Notes under the pieces: generated by a model
Told to the model about the DNA's origin: nothing
Database searches by the model: none
The model's input: only the letters and a program-made list of their open reading frames with translations
Position numbers and translations under genes: made by a program
Shown here: piece by piece, positions 1 to 9,382 of the stretch
Layout: every line of letters starts with the position of its first letter
How positions within the stretch are numbered: the first letter of the stretch is position 1
NCBI RefSeq assembly: GCF_003260205.1
Contig: NZ_QERF01000005.1
Span: forward strand, 186,001-250,000
DNA from: Winogradskyella tangerina
GTDB taxonomy: Bacteria; Bacteroidota; Bacteroidia; Flavobacteriales; Flavobacteriaceae
DNA length: 64,000 bases
Direction of reading: 5' to 3'

Positions 1-198
1 GCGATGGCACAGCAGGCAAGACGATTGCATATTCCTATTACAACCTTTATGATTGCTGAAGACCCTTATTTAATGCGATTTATTCGTGAGTTTACACAGG
101 CAAATAGAGGGAAAGCATTTTACACTGGACTGAAAGGTCTAGGGGAAATGATATTTGAAGATTACGAAAACAATAGAAAAAGAAGAATAAAAGGCTAA
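1..198 (+). CDS. C-terminal end of a probable VWA-domain protein (partial)
   Basis: The reading frame is open from the first base and ends with TAA at 196-198, so only about 65 C-terminal residues are seen and the true start lies outside the window. The visible part (TTFMIAEDPYLMRFIREFTQ, then a basic tail RKRRIKG) resembles the last strand and helix of von Willebrand factor A proteins that are encoded beside MoxR/Mg-chelatase-like ATPases. The ATPase follows after 28 bp on the same strand, which supports an ATPase-VWA pair. No MIDAS motif is visible because it would be upstream. The VWA assignment is inferred from this fragment and its neighbour. Confidence 0.6.
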   Translation, partial: AMAQQARRLHIPITTFMIAEDPYLMRFIREFTQANRGKAFYTGLKGLGEMIFEDYENNRKRRIKG

Positions 199-221
199 AA
201 GCCAAAAGCGTAAAGCAGAGA
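194..221 (+). repeat. Four-unit degenerate heptamer run
   Basis: The spacer between the VWA-like gene and the ATPase gene reads as four successive 7-mers: GCTAAAA, GCCAAAA, GCGTAAA, GCAGAGA. The first unit begins before the upstream stop codon. It is short and could be chance, but 7-bp periodicity recurs in the longer arrays near 49.2 and 54.8 kb. Confidence 0.35.
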
Positions 222-226
222 GAACA

Positions 227-1684
227 ATGAAAGACATCAAAACACTAGGTGAACTAAAAAAGTCAGGTTATCAATCTCGATCTATTAAAGACGAATTGAG
301 ACATAATCTAATCGAAAACATAAAAAATAAAGTCACAACCTTTGAAGGTATTCACGGGTATGAAAATACAGTTATACCAGAATTAGAACGCGCAATTTTA
401 TCCAAGCACAACATAAATTTACTTGGGTTACGAGGCCAGGCGAAAACCCGCTTAGCACGGATGATGGTTAATCTTTTGGATGAGTATATTCCGGTGGTTG
501 AGGGCTCCGAGATTAATGACGATCCGTTGCAACCCATTTCAAGATATGCTGTTGAACTTATCTCTGAAAAGGGAGATGAAACACCAATCACATGGTTGCA
601 CAGAAATGAACGTTTTGCTGAAAAGCTTGCAACACCAGACGTTACAGTTGCTGATATTATTGGGGACGTTGATCCGATAAAAGCAGCGAATTTAAAGCTT
701 AACTATGCCGATGATCGTGTTATTCACTACGGAATGATACCACGGGCTAACCGTTGCATTTTCGTTATTAATGAGCTGCCTGATTTACAGGCAAGAATTC
801 AAGTTGCACTTTTTAATATTTTACAGGAAGGCGATATTCAGATAAGAGGATTCAAATTACGACTGCCTCTAGACATGCAATTTGTTTTTACGGCAAATCC
901 TGAAGATTATACCAATCGCGGAAGTATTGTAACACCCTTGAAAGACAGAATTGGGTCGCAGATTTTAACACATTATCCGGCCAATGTGGAAATTGCTCAA
1001 ACGATAACATCACAAGAGGCGAAATTAGATGAGCGCCAATCGGCTTCAGTTTACGTGCCAGAGTTGGCTAAAGAACTTTTAGAGCAGATCAGTTTTGAAG
1101 CTCGCGAAAGTGAGTACGTGGATGTAAAAAGTGGTGTAAGCGCCAGAATGAGTATTACGGCTTTTGAAAATCTGTTGAGCACAGCTGAGCGTCGCGCTTT
1201 GCAATCTGGAGATGACACTACGGTAGTTCGATTATCAGATTTTGTTGGTGTAATACCTGCAATTACTGGTAAAGTTGAATTGGTTTATGAAGGTGAACAA
1301 GAAGGGGCTGATTTTGTGGCGAATACTTTGATAGATGAAGCTATTAAAACCTTGTTTCCGAAATATTTTCCTAAGATCGAAAAGCTTCAGAAGCAAGATG
1401 AAGAAACCCCTTATGATGATATCATTTCTTGGTTCTTCAATGGGGATAGTTTCGAGTTGTTGGATGATTTCAACGATGCACAATACAAATCGAAATTAGA
1501 TGAAGTGTCGCCATTAGGTAAGTTAATTGCAGAACATCAACCAGATATCGATCCTAGAGATGCTTATTTTGAAAAGGAATTTGTCCTTTGGGGATTGGTA
1601 CAGTATAAGAAGTTAAGTAAATACCGCTACGCTGAAGGATTACAGATCAAGGATCCCTACGGAAGTTTTATCAGCGGATTATAA
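227..1684 (+). CDS. MoxR/Mg-chelatase-like AAA+ ATPase
   Basis: A 485-residue cytoplasmic AAA+ ATPase of the magnesium chelatase ChlI/MoxR type. Visible motifs are a Walker A variant (GLRGQAKT, residues 67-74), Walker B (CIFVINELPD, about 177-186) and sensor 1 (FTANPEDYT, about 221-229) followed by the arginine region PLKDRIG. MoxR-type ATPases act as chaperone-like remodelling enzymes together with VWA proteins; the upstream gene is the likely partner. ATG at 227 is the first in-frame start after the upstream stop. A strong hairpin terminator follows 6 bp after the stop. The substrate cannot be told from the sequence. Confidence 0.85.
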   Translation: MKDIKTLGELKKSGYQSRSIKDELRHNLIENIKNKVTTFEGIHGYENTVIPELERAILSKHNINLLGLRGQAKTRLARMMVNLLDEYIPVVEGSEINDDPLQPISRYAVELISEKGDETPITWLHRNERFAEKLATPDVTVADIIGDVDPIKAANLKLNYADDRVIHYGMIPRANRCIFVINELPDLQARIQVALFNILQEGDIQIRGFKLRLPLDMQFVFTANPEDYTNRGSIVTPLKDRIGSQILTHYPANVEIAQTITSQEAKLDERQSASVYVPELAKELLEQISFEARESEYVDVKSGVSARMSITAFENLLSTAERRALQSGDDTTVVRLSDFVGVIPAITGKVELVYEGEQEGADFVANTLIDEAIKTLFPKYFPKIEKLQKQDEETPYDDIISWFFNGDSFELLDDFNDAQYKSKLDEVSPLGKLIAEHQPDIDPRDAYFEKEFVLWGLVQYKKLSKYRYAEGLQIKDPYGSFISGL

Positions 1685-1690
1685 AATAAA

Positions 1691-1716
1691 GGGAGGCCAA
1701 TCGGCCGCCCTTTTTT
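1691..1716 (+). terminator. Rho-independent terminator after the AAA+ ATPase
   Basis: Stem GGGAGGCC / GGCCGCCC with one mismatch and a short AATC loop, followed by six T. It closes the + strand unit immediately before a convergent gene. Confidence 0.8.
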
Positions 1717-1724
1717 AACTAACT

Positions 1725-2102
1725 CTAGTTTTTCTTCTTCTTTTTTATTCCTGTCCATGGGGCCGTTAATTCGCGATTGGGGCAATACGATATCCCGTAA
1801 ATATTTCCATCTAAAATATAACCTGAATGGTAATAGGAGTTAGAAGCATCTTTCGTAGTGAAAGCGAAAAATAATTTCTCCCAGTTTTTATTCAAATAAG
1901 CATTCTCAATGGCGCTGCCATAAAAACGACCTTCAAAGGTATTGTCATCGATACTTGATATAACAAGAGTCTGATAGTATGCATCAGCATCGGGAGTAGG
2001 TCTAAGGTCAATTTTCCATTGACCAATGATATTGTTATTAGTCTCTGATTTAAAACAAAGAAGTGTAAAAAATACTGCAGTATATATTAATAATGTTTTC
2101 AT
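1725..2102 (-). CDS. Small exported protein of unknown function
   Basis: 125 residues with a Sec signal peptide (MKTLLIYTAVFFTLLCF) and no recognised domain. The mature part begins with NNIIGQWKIDLRP, a pattern common in lipocalin-like or DUF-type beta-barrel proteins that start with a 'G.W' strand, but this is only a resemblance. The protein ends in a run of five lysines and an asparagine, encoded by an A-rich stretch that could have slipped. It lies 18 bp downstream of another small exported protein on the same strand, so the two may be co-transcribed. Confidence 0.6.
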   Translation of the reverse strand: MKTLLIYTAVFFTLLCFKSETNNNIIGQWKIDLRPTPDADAYYQTLVISSIDDNTFEGRFYGSAIENAYLNKNWEKLFFAFTTKDASNSYYHSGYILDGNIYGISYCPNRELTAPWTGIKKKKKN

Positions 2103-2120
2103 GATTAATTGATATTATTA

Positions 2121-2711
2121 TTAGTGATCAGCCGATTCAAAGACCCACCAAACTTTTCCATTGCTTGGATTAAAACTTAACTTTAGAACACCCAAATCAC
2201 TATAAACAAGATACTTGTGTTTAATTGTTAGTGGTTTGTTGTCTAGGGTTGCGCTAAATAAGCCATCCGTATAGTTAAAGGATATCCCATTACTTAAGGT
2301 GAATTCTAAGTTCTTTTTGCCTTCAAGAGTTTCAGAATCAGTGACATTAGATGTTGCCGTAACACCGTTGCTCATTAAGGTGTTATCATGTGAATCATCA
2401 GAGTCACTAAATTTGTATGTCAGAAGTTTTTCAACCTTACCTTCAGTTAAAACAAACACATCGGCATCATCTTTCCAATCAGGGTACACATAGAGAGTAT
2501 GTTTTTCATGGATGTCGATCACACCAGGATCATCACTATTTTTAAATATAATATAGCCTTCTTTGGTTTTTAATTCGAATTTGGTCCCAGGAGGATACAT
2601 AATGATGTCGTGTTCTTGTTCACCTTTAGTGATTTTCAAATAGGTTTTTTGTGCTGTACCAACACTTATAAAAAGTATTGAAAGTACGATAGTAAAAAAT
2701 GTTGTTTTCAT
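2121..2711 (-). CDS. Exported protein of unknown function
   Basis: 196 residues with a clear signal peptide (MKTTFFTIVLSILFISVGTAQ, cleavage after TAQ). The mature protein is rich in charged and beta-prone residues and shows no catalytic motif I recognise. It sits 18 bp downstream of the TonB-dependent receptor gene and 18 bp upstream of a second small exported protein, so the three genes probably form one transcription unit. A periplasmic or surface accessory role for the receptor is possible but only inferred from position. Confidence 0.6.
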   Translation of the reverse strand: MKTTFFTIVLSILFISVGTAQKTYLKITKGEQEHDIIMYPPGTKFELKTKEGYIIFKNSDDPGVIDIHEKHTLYVYPDWKDDADVFVLTEGKVEKLLTYKFSDSDDSHDNTLMSNGVTATSNVTDSETLEGKKNLEFTLSNGISFNYTDGLFSATLDNKPLTIKHKYLVYSDLGVLKLSFNPSNGKVWWVFESADH

Positions 2712-2729
2712 GATATGTTATATTTAATG

Positions 2730-5132
2730 TTAAATTCTATTTTTTTCATCTTCAAGACCTGTATTTCTCGATCTTACTTTTTTAATCTCATTTCTTCCGA
2801 AGTTATAAGTCAGATTAAAACGTACTTGACGGCTATCGTTACCACCATCACCATTAATTATAAGGTTGCCAAATTCGGTTGTACCTTCCCAAGGCGAGGT
2901 GTAAAGGATGTCGTTAAAGGATAAACGTGCCGTTAACTTGTCATCAAAAAATCGTTTTTGTACGGCAAGATTAAGTGCTCCAATACTTCGAGTTTCATAG
3001 GTGCCGCCCCAAACTGAAGGCGAACTATACCATCCGGAAACTTCTGCTCTTATTCCCTTTAGCAATTTAAAAGTATGCTGCGCATAAAGGCTGAGCGTAT
3101 TCTGTGAGATTTCGTTAAAATCTGGGTTGGTAGCCTCGTAGATGCTTCGGTAGGCATTCACACTTAAATAAACAGACCACCAATCTGCAAATCTCGTCGG
3201 ATAACTAACACCTAAATTAATCACTCTTTGATTGGCTACATTACGTGTAATAAGGAAGTTTTGATCATCGCCCACAGCCTCGGTGATCTGAGCGAAAAAG
3301 TCAGATACAAAGCTATAACTCAATGAGGTCGTAAGTTTATAATTATAGGTGTGCGACAGCTTAATATTTTCCGTATATTGTGGCTGAAGGAAAGGGTTTC
3401 CCTTACTAAATGACAACTCATCAATTTTATATTCGAAGGGATTTAAACTCGCATAATTTGGTCTTTGAATTCTACGGCTATAAATTAAGGCGAAAGAACT
3501 TTTCTGATTCATTTGATAAGTAATTCCGCCACTTGGGAACCAATCGGTATAATTACGTTTTACACGATTATTCTGATCTTCTTGAAGACTGGTTAAGATA
3601 CCATCAGATTGTGTGTTTTCCATGCGTAACCCGAACTGAAAATTCCATTTCTTAACCTGGCGCTTATAGTTAAAATAAAGGGCATTCACGTTTTCGTCGT
3701 ATTCAAAATCGTTGGTGCGTTCTTCATTTAAAATATCTTGGCCATTAATACGATCGTAAAAATCGAATTGATTGTCAGTTATTACCTTTGAGAATTTACC
3801 ACCAAAGCTTAGTTTGCCTTTAAGGAAGTTTTGTTCGTAATCGACCTTGGCTGTGAAAATATCAATTTCGATAGGCGTCACCATAAAATTGATAGTCTCG
3901 CTAATGATCTGCGTTTCGTCGCCATTAAAATATTGATTAGGTTGAAAATTTTCACGCTCTCTGGTGTATCGACCAAAATCGACATCAACATTCACAGAGG
4001 TTTCGTTCTCACTTTTGAACTTGTAATTAAGATTAGCATATAAGTTTGAAACATCGCTTTGAGTGTCACTACCTGCAACCAATACCTGATCAGGAGTTGT
4101 GTTACCATTTGGAATTATGGGCGTTCTCGAGTCTGCGAAAGATTCGTCATTTGAAAAATTTCCTGAGAGAATAATTCCGAAAGTCGACTTTTTATCGGCA
4201 TACCAATCAAAGCCGAAACGCGCATTGTTATTTACATTGTCGTAAATAGTTTCAGTTCGTGCATCGAAAATGGTATTGTTCTGTTGTCTGAACAGGTTGA
4301 TAAACCCTAAACTTTCCCCGAAGCGATTGCTAAAAGTACCGTAGAAACTCGTCTTTTTACTTCGACTGTTGAAAGAAACCGAACTGTTAACTCTGGCAAA
4401 TTCACCATAGGTTAAACCAGAAGCTACACTACCATTTGTACCCAGACTTTTATCTCTTTTGAATTTGATATTGATGATTCCAGCGTTACCTTCAGCATCA
4501 AATTTTGAAGAAGGCTGAGTAATAATCTCAATGGCCTCAATATCGCTAGACTGAATACTTTTAAGGTAGTTGATGAGGTCTTCACCTCTTAAAACTGAAG
4601 GCTTATCATCGATATAAATAAGTACGCCTGTTTTACCTTCAACAATAAGATTATCGGTATTATCGATGATAACACCAGGTGCTTTTCTGAGAAGTTCAAA
4701 ACCGGAATCGCCAGCAGCATTGATGGTATTTTGAACATTGAAAACTGTTTTATCAGCCATTACTTGTACCATTGGTTTTTCAGCTTCAATAACCACTTCA
4801 TCTAAAACCTCTGAGGCTTCCTTTAAAGTAATAACACCAAAATCTTTAGCCGTATCGGTATGAAGAAATTTTTCTGAAGTGTAATCTTCAAAGCCCAAGC
4901 TTGTGACTACCAATACATATTCGCCAGTAGGGAGATTTTTAATAACGAACTGTCCGTCATTGTCGGCAACAGATGCTTTTATAAAAGTAGATTGATCTGC
5001 ATTATATACGGTAGCTATGGCAGCCGGAATGCCTTGAAGCTCCTTGTCAACGATGATTCCGGTGACATTAGATTGGGCGTTTATTACTAAGGACATGAAT
5101 AGTAATACAGTGAGTTGGATAAAAGTTTTCAT
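2730..5132 (-). CDS. TonB-dependent outer-membrane receptor, OMP_b-brl_3 type
   Basis: 800 residues. A signal peptide (MKTFIQLTVLLFMSLVINAQ) is followed by a carboxypeptidase-regulatory-like domain (about 22-105, GIIVDKELQGIPAAIATVYN), then a plug domain (about 125-225, with NIKFKRD at its end) and a large beta-barrel to the C-terminus. This is the layout of the Bacteroidetes outer membrane beta-barrel receptors that import a ligand with TonB energy. Two small exported proteins follow at 18-bp spacing. A LytS/LytR-type pair is transcribed divergently across a 204-bp spacer that carries repeats, so regulation by that pair is likely. The ligand is unknown; no SusD partner is present. Confidence 0.88.
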   Translation of the reverse strand: MKTFIQLTVLLFMSLVINAQSNVTGIIVDKELQGIPAAIATVYNADQSTFIKASVADNDGQFVIKNLPTGEYVLVVTSLGFEDYTSEKFLHTDTAKDFGVITLKEASEVLDEVVIEAEKPMVQVMADKTVFNVQNTINAAGDSGFELLRKAPGVIIDNTDNLIVEGKTGVLIYIDDKPSVLRGEDLINYLKSIQSSDIEAIEIITQPSSKFDAEGNAGIINIKFKRDKSLGTNGSVASGLTYGEFARVNSSVSFNSRSKKTSFYGTFSNRFGESLGFINLFRQQNNTIFDARTETIYDNVNNNARFGFDWYADKKSTFGIILSGNFSNDESFADSRTPIIPNGNTTPDQVLVAGSDTQSDVSNLYANLNYKFKSENETSVNVDVDFGRYTRERENFQPNQYFNGDETQIISETINFMVTPIEIDIFTAKVDYEQNFLKGKLSFGGKFSKVITDNQFDFYDRINGQDILNEERTNDFEYDENVNALYFNYKRQVKKWNFQFGLRMENTQSDGILTSLQEDQNNRVKRNYTDWFPSGGITYQMNQKSSFALIYSRRIQRPNYASLNPFEYKIDELSFSKGNPFLQPQYTENIKLSHTYNYKLTTSLSYSFVSDFFAQITEAVGDDQNFLITRNVANQRVINLGVSYPTRFADWWSVYLSVNAYRSIYEATNPDFNEISQNTLSLYAQHTFKLLKGIRAEVSGWYSSPSVWGGTYETRSIGALNLAVQKRFFDDKLTARLSFNDILYTSPWEGTTEFGNLIINGDGGNDSRQVRFNLTYNFGRNEIKKVRSRNTGLEDEKNRI

Positions 5133-5197
5133 GCTTAAAAATTTATATTCGTTTTTAGATTGTTTTGTTGTTACGAGACAAATGTCTGAAGGAAGTA

Positions 5198-5282
5198 GAA
5201 CCTATACACGTCGTAAATGACGAGTGAACCTATAAAGCGATGAGTGGGCAGGACCATTCAACTGACTATGGGTCAACTCGTC
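5198..5282. promoter_or_regulatory. Repeat-rich control region between TonB receptor and LytS-like genes
   Basis: The 204-bp divergent spacer (5133-5336) contains two direct copies of GAACCTATA (5198-5206 and 5226-5234, 28 bp apart). It also contains an imperfect inverted repeat, GACGAGTGAACC (5219-5230) against GGTCAACTCGTC (5271-5282), and a degenerate repeat ATGACGAGTG / GCGATGAGTG (5217-5226, 5237-5246). LytTR regulators typically bind pairs of direct repeats, so this is a reasonable binding region for the adjacent regulator. A TAnnTTTG match (5315-5322) lies just before the sensor gene but lacks a clear TTG partner and leaves a very short leader. Confidence 0.45.
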
Positions 5283-5336
5283 GATTAGACTGCCAAAAAA
5301 AATTATACTAACTTTAAATTTGTTGAAAACAGAATT

Positions 5337-6413
5337 ATGGAAGCAACAAAACCATTTCACCAAAAGCGATTCCTTGGTATCAAAATAGGGGAGTTAGGAC
5401 TGTTTATAGCCTTCTATCTATTTTGGGCCTTTGCCTATCATTGTGCAATTACCTTTAACAGTAGATCTTGGATTGAAGGGGAAGTTAGTTTATTTGATCT
5501 CACAAGATTTTTCGATACTGTAGGTTTAGACTATATAATCAAAGCTATTCTGACCTATCCAATTTGGTGGTTACTTATAAAAAAATTAAAGCATTGGAAA
5601 TACGCCAAGAAGATTTTACTACACTTAATTTTATTACCAGCATTCGTTCTTGTTTGGCAGCAAATCTATTATTTTGTTTGTGAATGGATTGGTTTTGGTC
5701 ATTTATCTGGCCCTGCAAGTGCATGGGATATTTATATTCCGGCATTGTTTTATGCATTACAGTTCGGCATAATCCATTCATACAACTATTATATTGAAAA
5801 TCAACAAAAGATTCGCCTAGAAGGTGAGTTAAGAACCGTAGCTTTGAAGAGTGAATTATCAGCCTTAAAAGCACAACTCAACCCACATTTTCTATATAAT
5901 ATATTTAATACAATAAGCGCATCTGTTCCTCCACAGAATGAAAAAACCAGACGTTTAATTGCTGAGCTATCAGATCTATTTAGATATCAATTAAAGGCGT
6001 CTCAGGTAGAAAAAGTACCACTTTATGAAGAGCTAGAATTTGTTAATAAATATCTCGACCTCGAGAAAGAACGTTTTCAAGAACGCCTTGAAGTAGAAGT
6101 CACTGTAGAACCTAATTTAATGAATGAAATGATTCCGCCGATGCTACTACAGCCTCTTGTAGAGAATTCTATTAAACACGGTTTATCTTCTCTAATTGAA
6201 GGTGGTAATATTTCAATCAATATTTTTAAGAAGAATGAAAAGTTACACTTCGAGATTTCTGACACAGGTGTTGGAATTAAAGATAAAGATGCTGTTTTTG
6301 AACAAGGTATAGGGTTAACAAATACAAAACTGCGGTTAGAGAAAATGTATCAGAGCACCTTAAATCTGTCGGATAATTTACCAAAAGGATTAAAAATATC
6401 ATTTGCTATATGA
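5337..6413 (+). CDS. LytS/YehU-type membrane sensor histidine kinase
   Basis: 358 residues. The N-terminal ~150 residues contain four hydrophobic segments (about 20-40, 65-82, 92-115, 132-150). A short linker leads to the His_kinase domain with LNPHFLYNIF (H184), an N box with LVENSIKHG (N277) and glycine boxes DTGVGI (309-314) and GIGLTN. This is the single-histidine-box kinase family that pairs with LytTR response regulators. It overlaps the regulator gene by 4 bp (ATGA), so translation is coupled. The likely target is the divergent TonB-receptor operon; the signal is unknown. Confidence 0.9.
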   Translation: MEATKPFHQKRFLGIKIGELGLFIAFYLFWAFAYHCAITFNSRSWIEGEVSLFDLTRFFDTVGLDYIIKAILTYPIWWLLIKKLKHWKYAKKILLHLILLPAFVLVWQQIYYFVCEWIGFGHLSGPASAWDIYIPALFYALQFGIIHSYNYYIENQQKIRLEGELRTVALKSELSALKAQLNPHFLYNIFNTISASVPPQNEKTRRLIAELSDLFRYQLKASQVEKVPLYEELEFVNKYLDLEKERFQERLEVEVTVEPNLMNEMIPPMLLQPLVENSIKHGLSSLIEGGNISINIFKKNEKLHFEISDTGVGIKDKDAVFEQGIGLTNTKLRLEKMYQSTLNLSDNLPKGLKISFAI

Positions 6414-7138
6414 GGAAAGTAATTATAGTAGATGACGAGGCTGCGGGCCGTCAGCTTATAAAGGAATATCTTCAGGATTATTCAGAATTAATATTACTCG
6501 GTGAAGCTAATAATGGAGTGGATGCTGTAAAAATCATCAACGAATTTAAGCCAGATCTGGTATTTCTAGATGTACAAATGCCTGGTATGACGGGCTTCGA
6601 TGTTTTAACTCATCTCGAAGAACTACCACAAATTATTTTTTCAACAGCCTATGATCAATATGCCTTAAAAGCATTTGAAGTTCATGCCGTTGATTATCTT
6701 TTAAAACCATACACTAAAGATAGATTTAAAGTCGCCGTTGACCGTCTGAAACAAAATAGCGATCAAAATAAAGTGGCGCCACTTGCAGAAAGTCTTTTAA
6801 TGGATACCCAAAAGTTTCCGGAACGTATTTTGGTGCAAAGTCAGAATAAATTGGTAACTGTGGCTTTGAAAGATGTTATTAGAATTGAAGCCTATGGCGA
6901 TTATTCCAAACTTATCACAGAAAATAAAACTTACGTTAGTAATTATGGGATCTCAACCCTCGAAGAAAAATTGAATGGTGCAATTTTTATTAGAGTACAT
7001 CGGTCATCAATAATTAACCTCAATGCGGTTAAAGAATTGAATAAATACACAAAAAGCTATGATGTTACCATGAAGAATGGTGATGTAGTTCGTGTAAGCC
7101 GAGGATATATGGATAATATTAAAAAGCTGATGTATTAA
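6410..7138 (+). CDS. LytTR-family response regulator
   Basis: 242 residues: a receiver domain (1-120) with acidic pair DDE (8-10), phospho-acceptor D54 in VFLDVQMPGM and the conserved lysine in LLKPYTK, then a LytTR DNA-binding domain (about 138-242, with IRIEAYGDYSKL and FIRVHRSSIINL). The start ATG overlaps the stop of the kinase gene. LytTR domains bind direct repeats upstream of a few target operons; the repeats in 5198-5282 are the nearest candidates. It ends one base before a convergent gene and no terminator hairpin is visible between them. Confidence 0.92.
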   Translation: MRKVIIVDDEAAGRQLIKEYLQDYSELILLGEANNGVDAVKIINEFKPDLVFLDVQMPGMTGFDVLTHLEELPQIIFSTAYDQYALKAFEVHAVDYLLKPYTKDRFKVAVDRLKQNSDQNKVAPLAESLLMDTQKFPERILVQSQNKLVTVALKDVIRIEAYGDYSKLITENKTYVSNYGISTLEEKLNGAIFIRVHRSSIINLNAVKELNKYTKSYDVTMKNGDVVRVSRGYMDNIKKLMY

Positions 7139-7139
7139 A

Positions 7140-7715
7140 TTACCAGCTGTCTCTACTTTTGATATTTGCGTTGCACAGTCTTATGATTTCTGAAATTCGT
7201 TTTTCTCGAGTAGCTTGTCGTTTTGCACTGTTCAACCAAGATAAATAGCTCTTTCTATAGCCTTTTGAAAAATTCTGGTAGTTCTCAAATGCACGCTCAT
7301 TTTTATCGAATGCCAATTGTAGGTCTTCAGGAATAATACCATTTTCAACATCATCCATTTCCGTCCATTTACCAGTTTCTTTGGCAAGATCGATCATATT
7401 ATAACCAGACTCTTGAATTAATCCAGCAGCTTCGAGTTCTACAATATATTTCTTATTAAGAGCGCTCCAGGTACTTTTAGGATTCCGAGGCGAGAAGTAT
7501 TGCCTGCGTTTGCCATTACCTAAGCTCTTTACAGTAGAATCTATCCAGCCAAAACATAAGGCCACTTTCACGGCTTCTTCCCAACGCATTGTTGGCATAC
7601 CTGTGTCTAGTTTGTAAAAAATGAGGTAGACAGCTTTATGCTTATCATGATTTTGCAACAACCAGTCGTACCAATCGGTATCGCGTTCAAAATAGAGTTC
7701 TGGTAGTTCGTTCAT
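7140..7715 (-). CDS. YdeI/OmpD-associated family protein
   Basis: 191 residues of the YdeI-like family, recognised by the N-terminal module with WEEAVKVALCFGWIDSTVK and FSPRNPKSTWSALNKKYIVELEAAG, and the C-terminal helical part with YRKSYLSWLNSAKRQATREKR-like sequence. Members are small soluble proteins linked in some bacteria to protection against bacteriocins or peptides, but the biochemical function is not settled. It stands alone, convergent with the response regulator and 29 bp upstream of the M1 peptidase stop on the same strand. Confidence 0.8.
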   Translation of the reverse strand: MNELPELYFERDTDWYDWLLQNHDKHKAVYLIFYKLDTGMPTMRWEEAVKVALCFGWIDSTVKSLGNGKRRQYFSPRNPKSTWSALNKKYIVELEAAGLIQESGYNMIDLAKETGKWTEMDDVENGIIPEDLQLAFDKNERAFENYQNFSKGYRKSYLSWLNSAKRQATREKRISEIIRLCNANIKSRDSW

Positions 7716-7744
7716 ACTTCGGTCTTTTATCTGTAAAATCGTAA

Positions 7745-9382
7745 CTAGATTTTTTTTGAATAGATGTAATAATCTCTATCGACCTTAAATTCGGAACCTT
7801 CAAATGGCATACTTTTCCATTCTGAATTCGGAAAGATCCATTGTGATTTCCCATCAATTTCTACCTCAATTGGCATATCGAAATTTTCAACGATATCAAC
7901 ATACCTGAATTTCAGTTCTTTATTTTCAATTTTATATTCCAACATCGGAATGCGAATATCTCTTAAATACTGATTGAAGAAAGCCGAAAGATCCTTCTTG
8001 GTCTTTTCACTCAGATAATCTTCGATCTGTTTGCTTGTCACCGTTTGATGGTAAAAATCAGCGTTCAAACCTCTAAGAATTTGACGCCATAAATTATCGT
8101 CTTCCACAAGCTGACGCAAGGTGTGCAGTAAGTTAGCACCTTTGTAATACATATCGCTAGAACCTTCTTTATTAACATTGTAAGGTCCAATTAATGGTCG
8201 GTCATTTTGAATATTTGCTCGCGTCCCGATGACATAATCCGCAGAGGCTTCTTTGCCATAATAATAATCTAAAAACAGGTTTTCTGAGTAGGCGGTGAAG
8301 CCTTCATGAATCCACATATCTGCAACATCTTTGTTAGTGATATTATTGGCGAACCACTCGTGGCCCGCTTCGTGAATAATGATAAAATCGAATTTTAATC
8401 CCCATCCAGTTCGTGATAGATCTCTTCCTAAATAACCATTTTGATATTGATTACCGTAGGTTACAGAGCTTTGATGTTCCATACCTAAATAGGGCACTTC
8501 AACCAATTTGAAACTATCTTCATAAAATGGGTATGGGCCAAACCAATGCTCGAAAGCTTTCATCATTTTTGGCGCATCTTTAAATTGATTTTTGGCTTTA
8601 TCTAGATTATAAGAAAGTACCCAATAGTCCATATCCAGATCTCCTTTTTCGCCTTTATAGACTTTAGAGAAATTAACGTAATCCCCGATATTTACGTTAA
8701 CGCCGTAATTATTTATCGGATTTGAAACAAACCACTCATACATTTTGAAACCACCATATTCATATTCGTAGACCTCTCTCAATCTTCCATTTGCAACTGC
8801 GATTAGATCTTTTGGCACGTCGATAGCAATGCGCATACTATCCACTTCATCATACATATGGTCTTTGTTGGGCCACCATACACTGGCACCTAATCCTTGG
8901 CAAGAGGTAGCGACAAAGTGCTTCCCGTTATCGTCTTTTTTCCAAGAAAAACCACCATCCCATGGCGCACGAATTGCTTCTTTTGGTTTTCCAGAGTATT
9001 GAATATAAATCTCATTATAGGCTCCCGGAACTTGTTTCTTTTTAAGATTAACAAAATATGCAGGTCCAATTTTCGTGTAGTCTAGCTCTTCTTTATCCTG
9101 AGTAAATGCTGTAACTTCTAGAGGTGCTTGCAAATCAATTTGAATAACGTCGTGAGATTTCAACACCTTATATCGAATGATGTTATAGCCAGAGATATAC
9201 TTTTTATCTGGTTGAACTTTGATATTTAGGTCATAATAATTTAGATCCCACCACTCGCGTTCGGGTGTAATACTGCCTCTTAAGGTGTCTAATTTTGTGA
9301 ATTCAGTTTTATCTTGAAGTAATTGTGCATTTAAACTCACGCTTATGCATAAAAAAAGAAAAAGGAATTGACGCTTCATCAT
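7745..9382 (-). CDS. Exported M1-family zinc aminopeptidase
   Basis: 545 residues with a signal peptide ending in SLNAQ. The M1 signature is complete: exopeptidase motif YLGMEHQS (near 298-306), zinc motif HEAGH (337-341) and the third ligand in WIHEGF (E360). The N-terminal beta domain (about 40-240) is typical. It probably removes N-terminal residues from peptides in the periplasm or outside. It abuts a small membrane-protein gene and follows an M28 peptidase, so two exported metallopeptidases share an operon (11086 down to 7745). Confidence 0.9.
   Translation of the reverse strand: MMKRQFLFLFLCISVSLNAQLLQDKTEFTKLDTLRGSITPEREWWDLNYYDLNIKVQPDKKYISGYNIIRYKVLKSHDVIQIDLQAPLEVTAFTQDKEELDYTKIGPAYFVNLKKKQVPGAYNEIYIQYSGKPKEAIRAPWDGGFSWKKDDNGKHFVATSCQGLGASVWWPNKDHMYDEVDSMRIAIDVPKDLIAVANGRLREVYEYEYGGFKMYEWFVSNPINNYGVNVNIGDYVNFSKVYKGEKGDLDMDYWVLSYNLDKAKNQFKDAPKMMKAFEHWFGPYPFYEDSFKLVEVPYLGMEHQSSVTYGNQYQNGYLGRDLSRTGWGLKFDFIIIHEAGHEWFANNITNKDVADMWIHEGFTAYSENLFLDYYYGKEASADYVIGTRANIQNDRPLIGPYNVNKEGSSDMYYKGANLLHTLRQLVEDDNLWRQILRGLNADFYHQTVTSKQIEDYLSEKTKKDLSAFFNQYLRDIRIPMLEYKIENKELKFRYVDIVENFDMPIEVEIDGKSQWIFPNSEWKSMPFEGSEFKVDRDYYIYSKKI

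Noticed and set aside
5315..5322. Complete promoter for the LytS-like gene
   Set aside because: TAAATTTG matches the -7 element but no TTG is at the -33 distance and the leader would be under 10 nt; kept only as a note.
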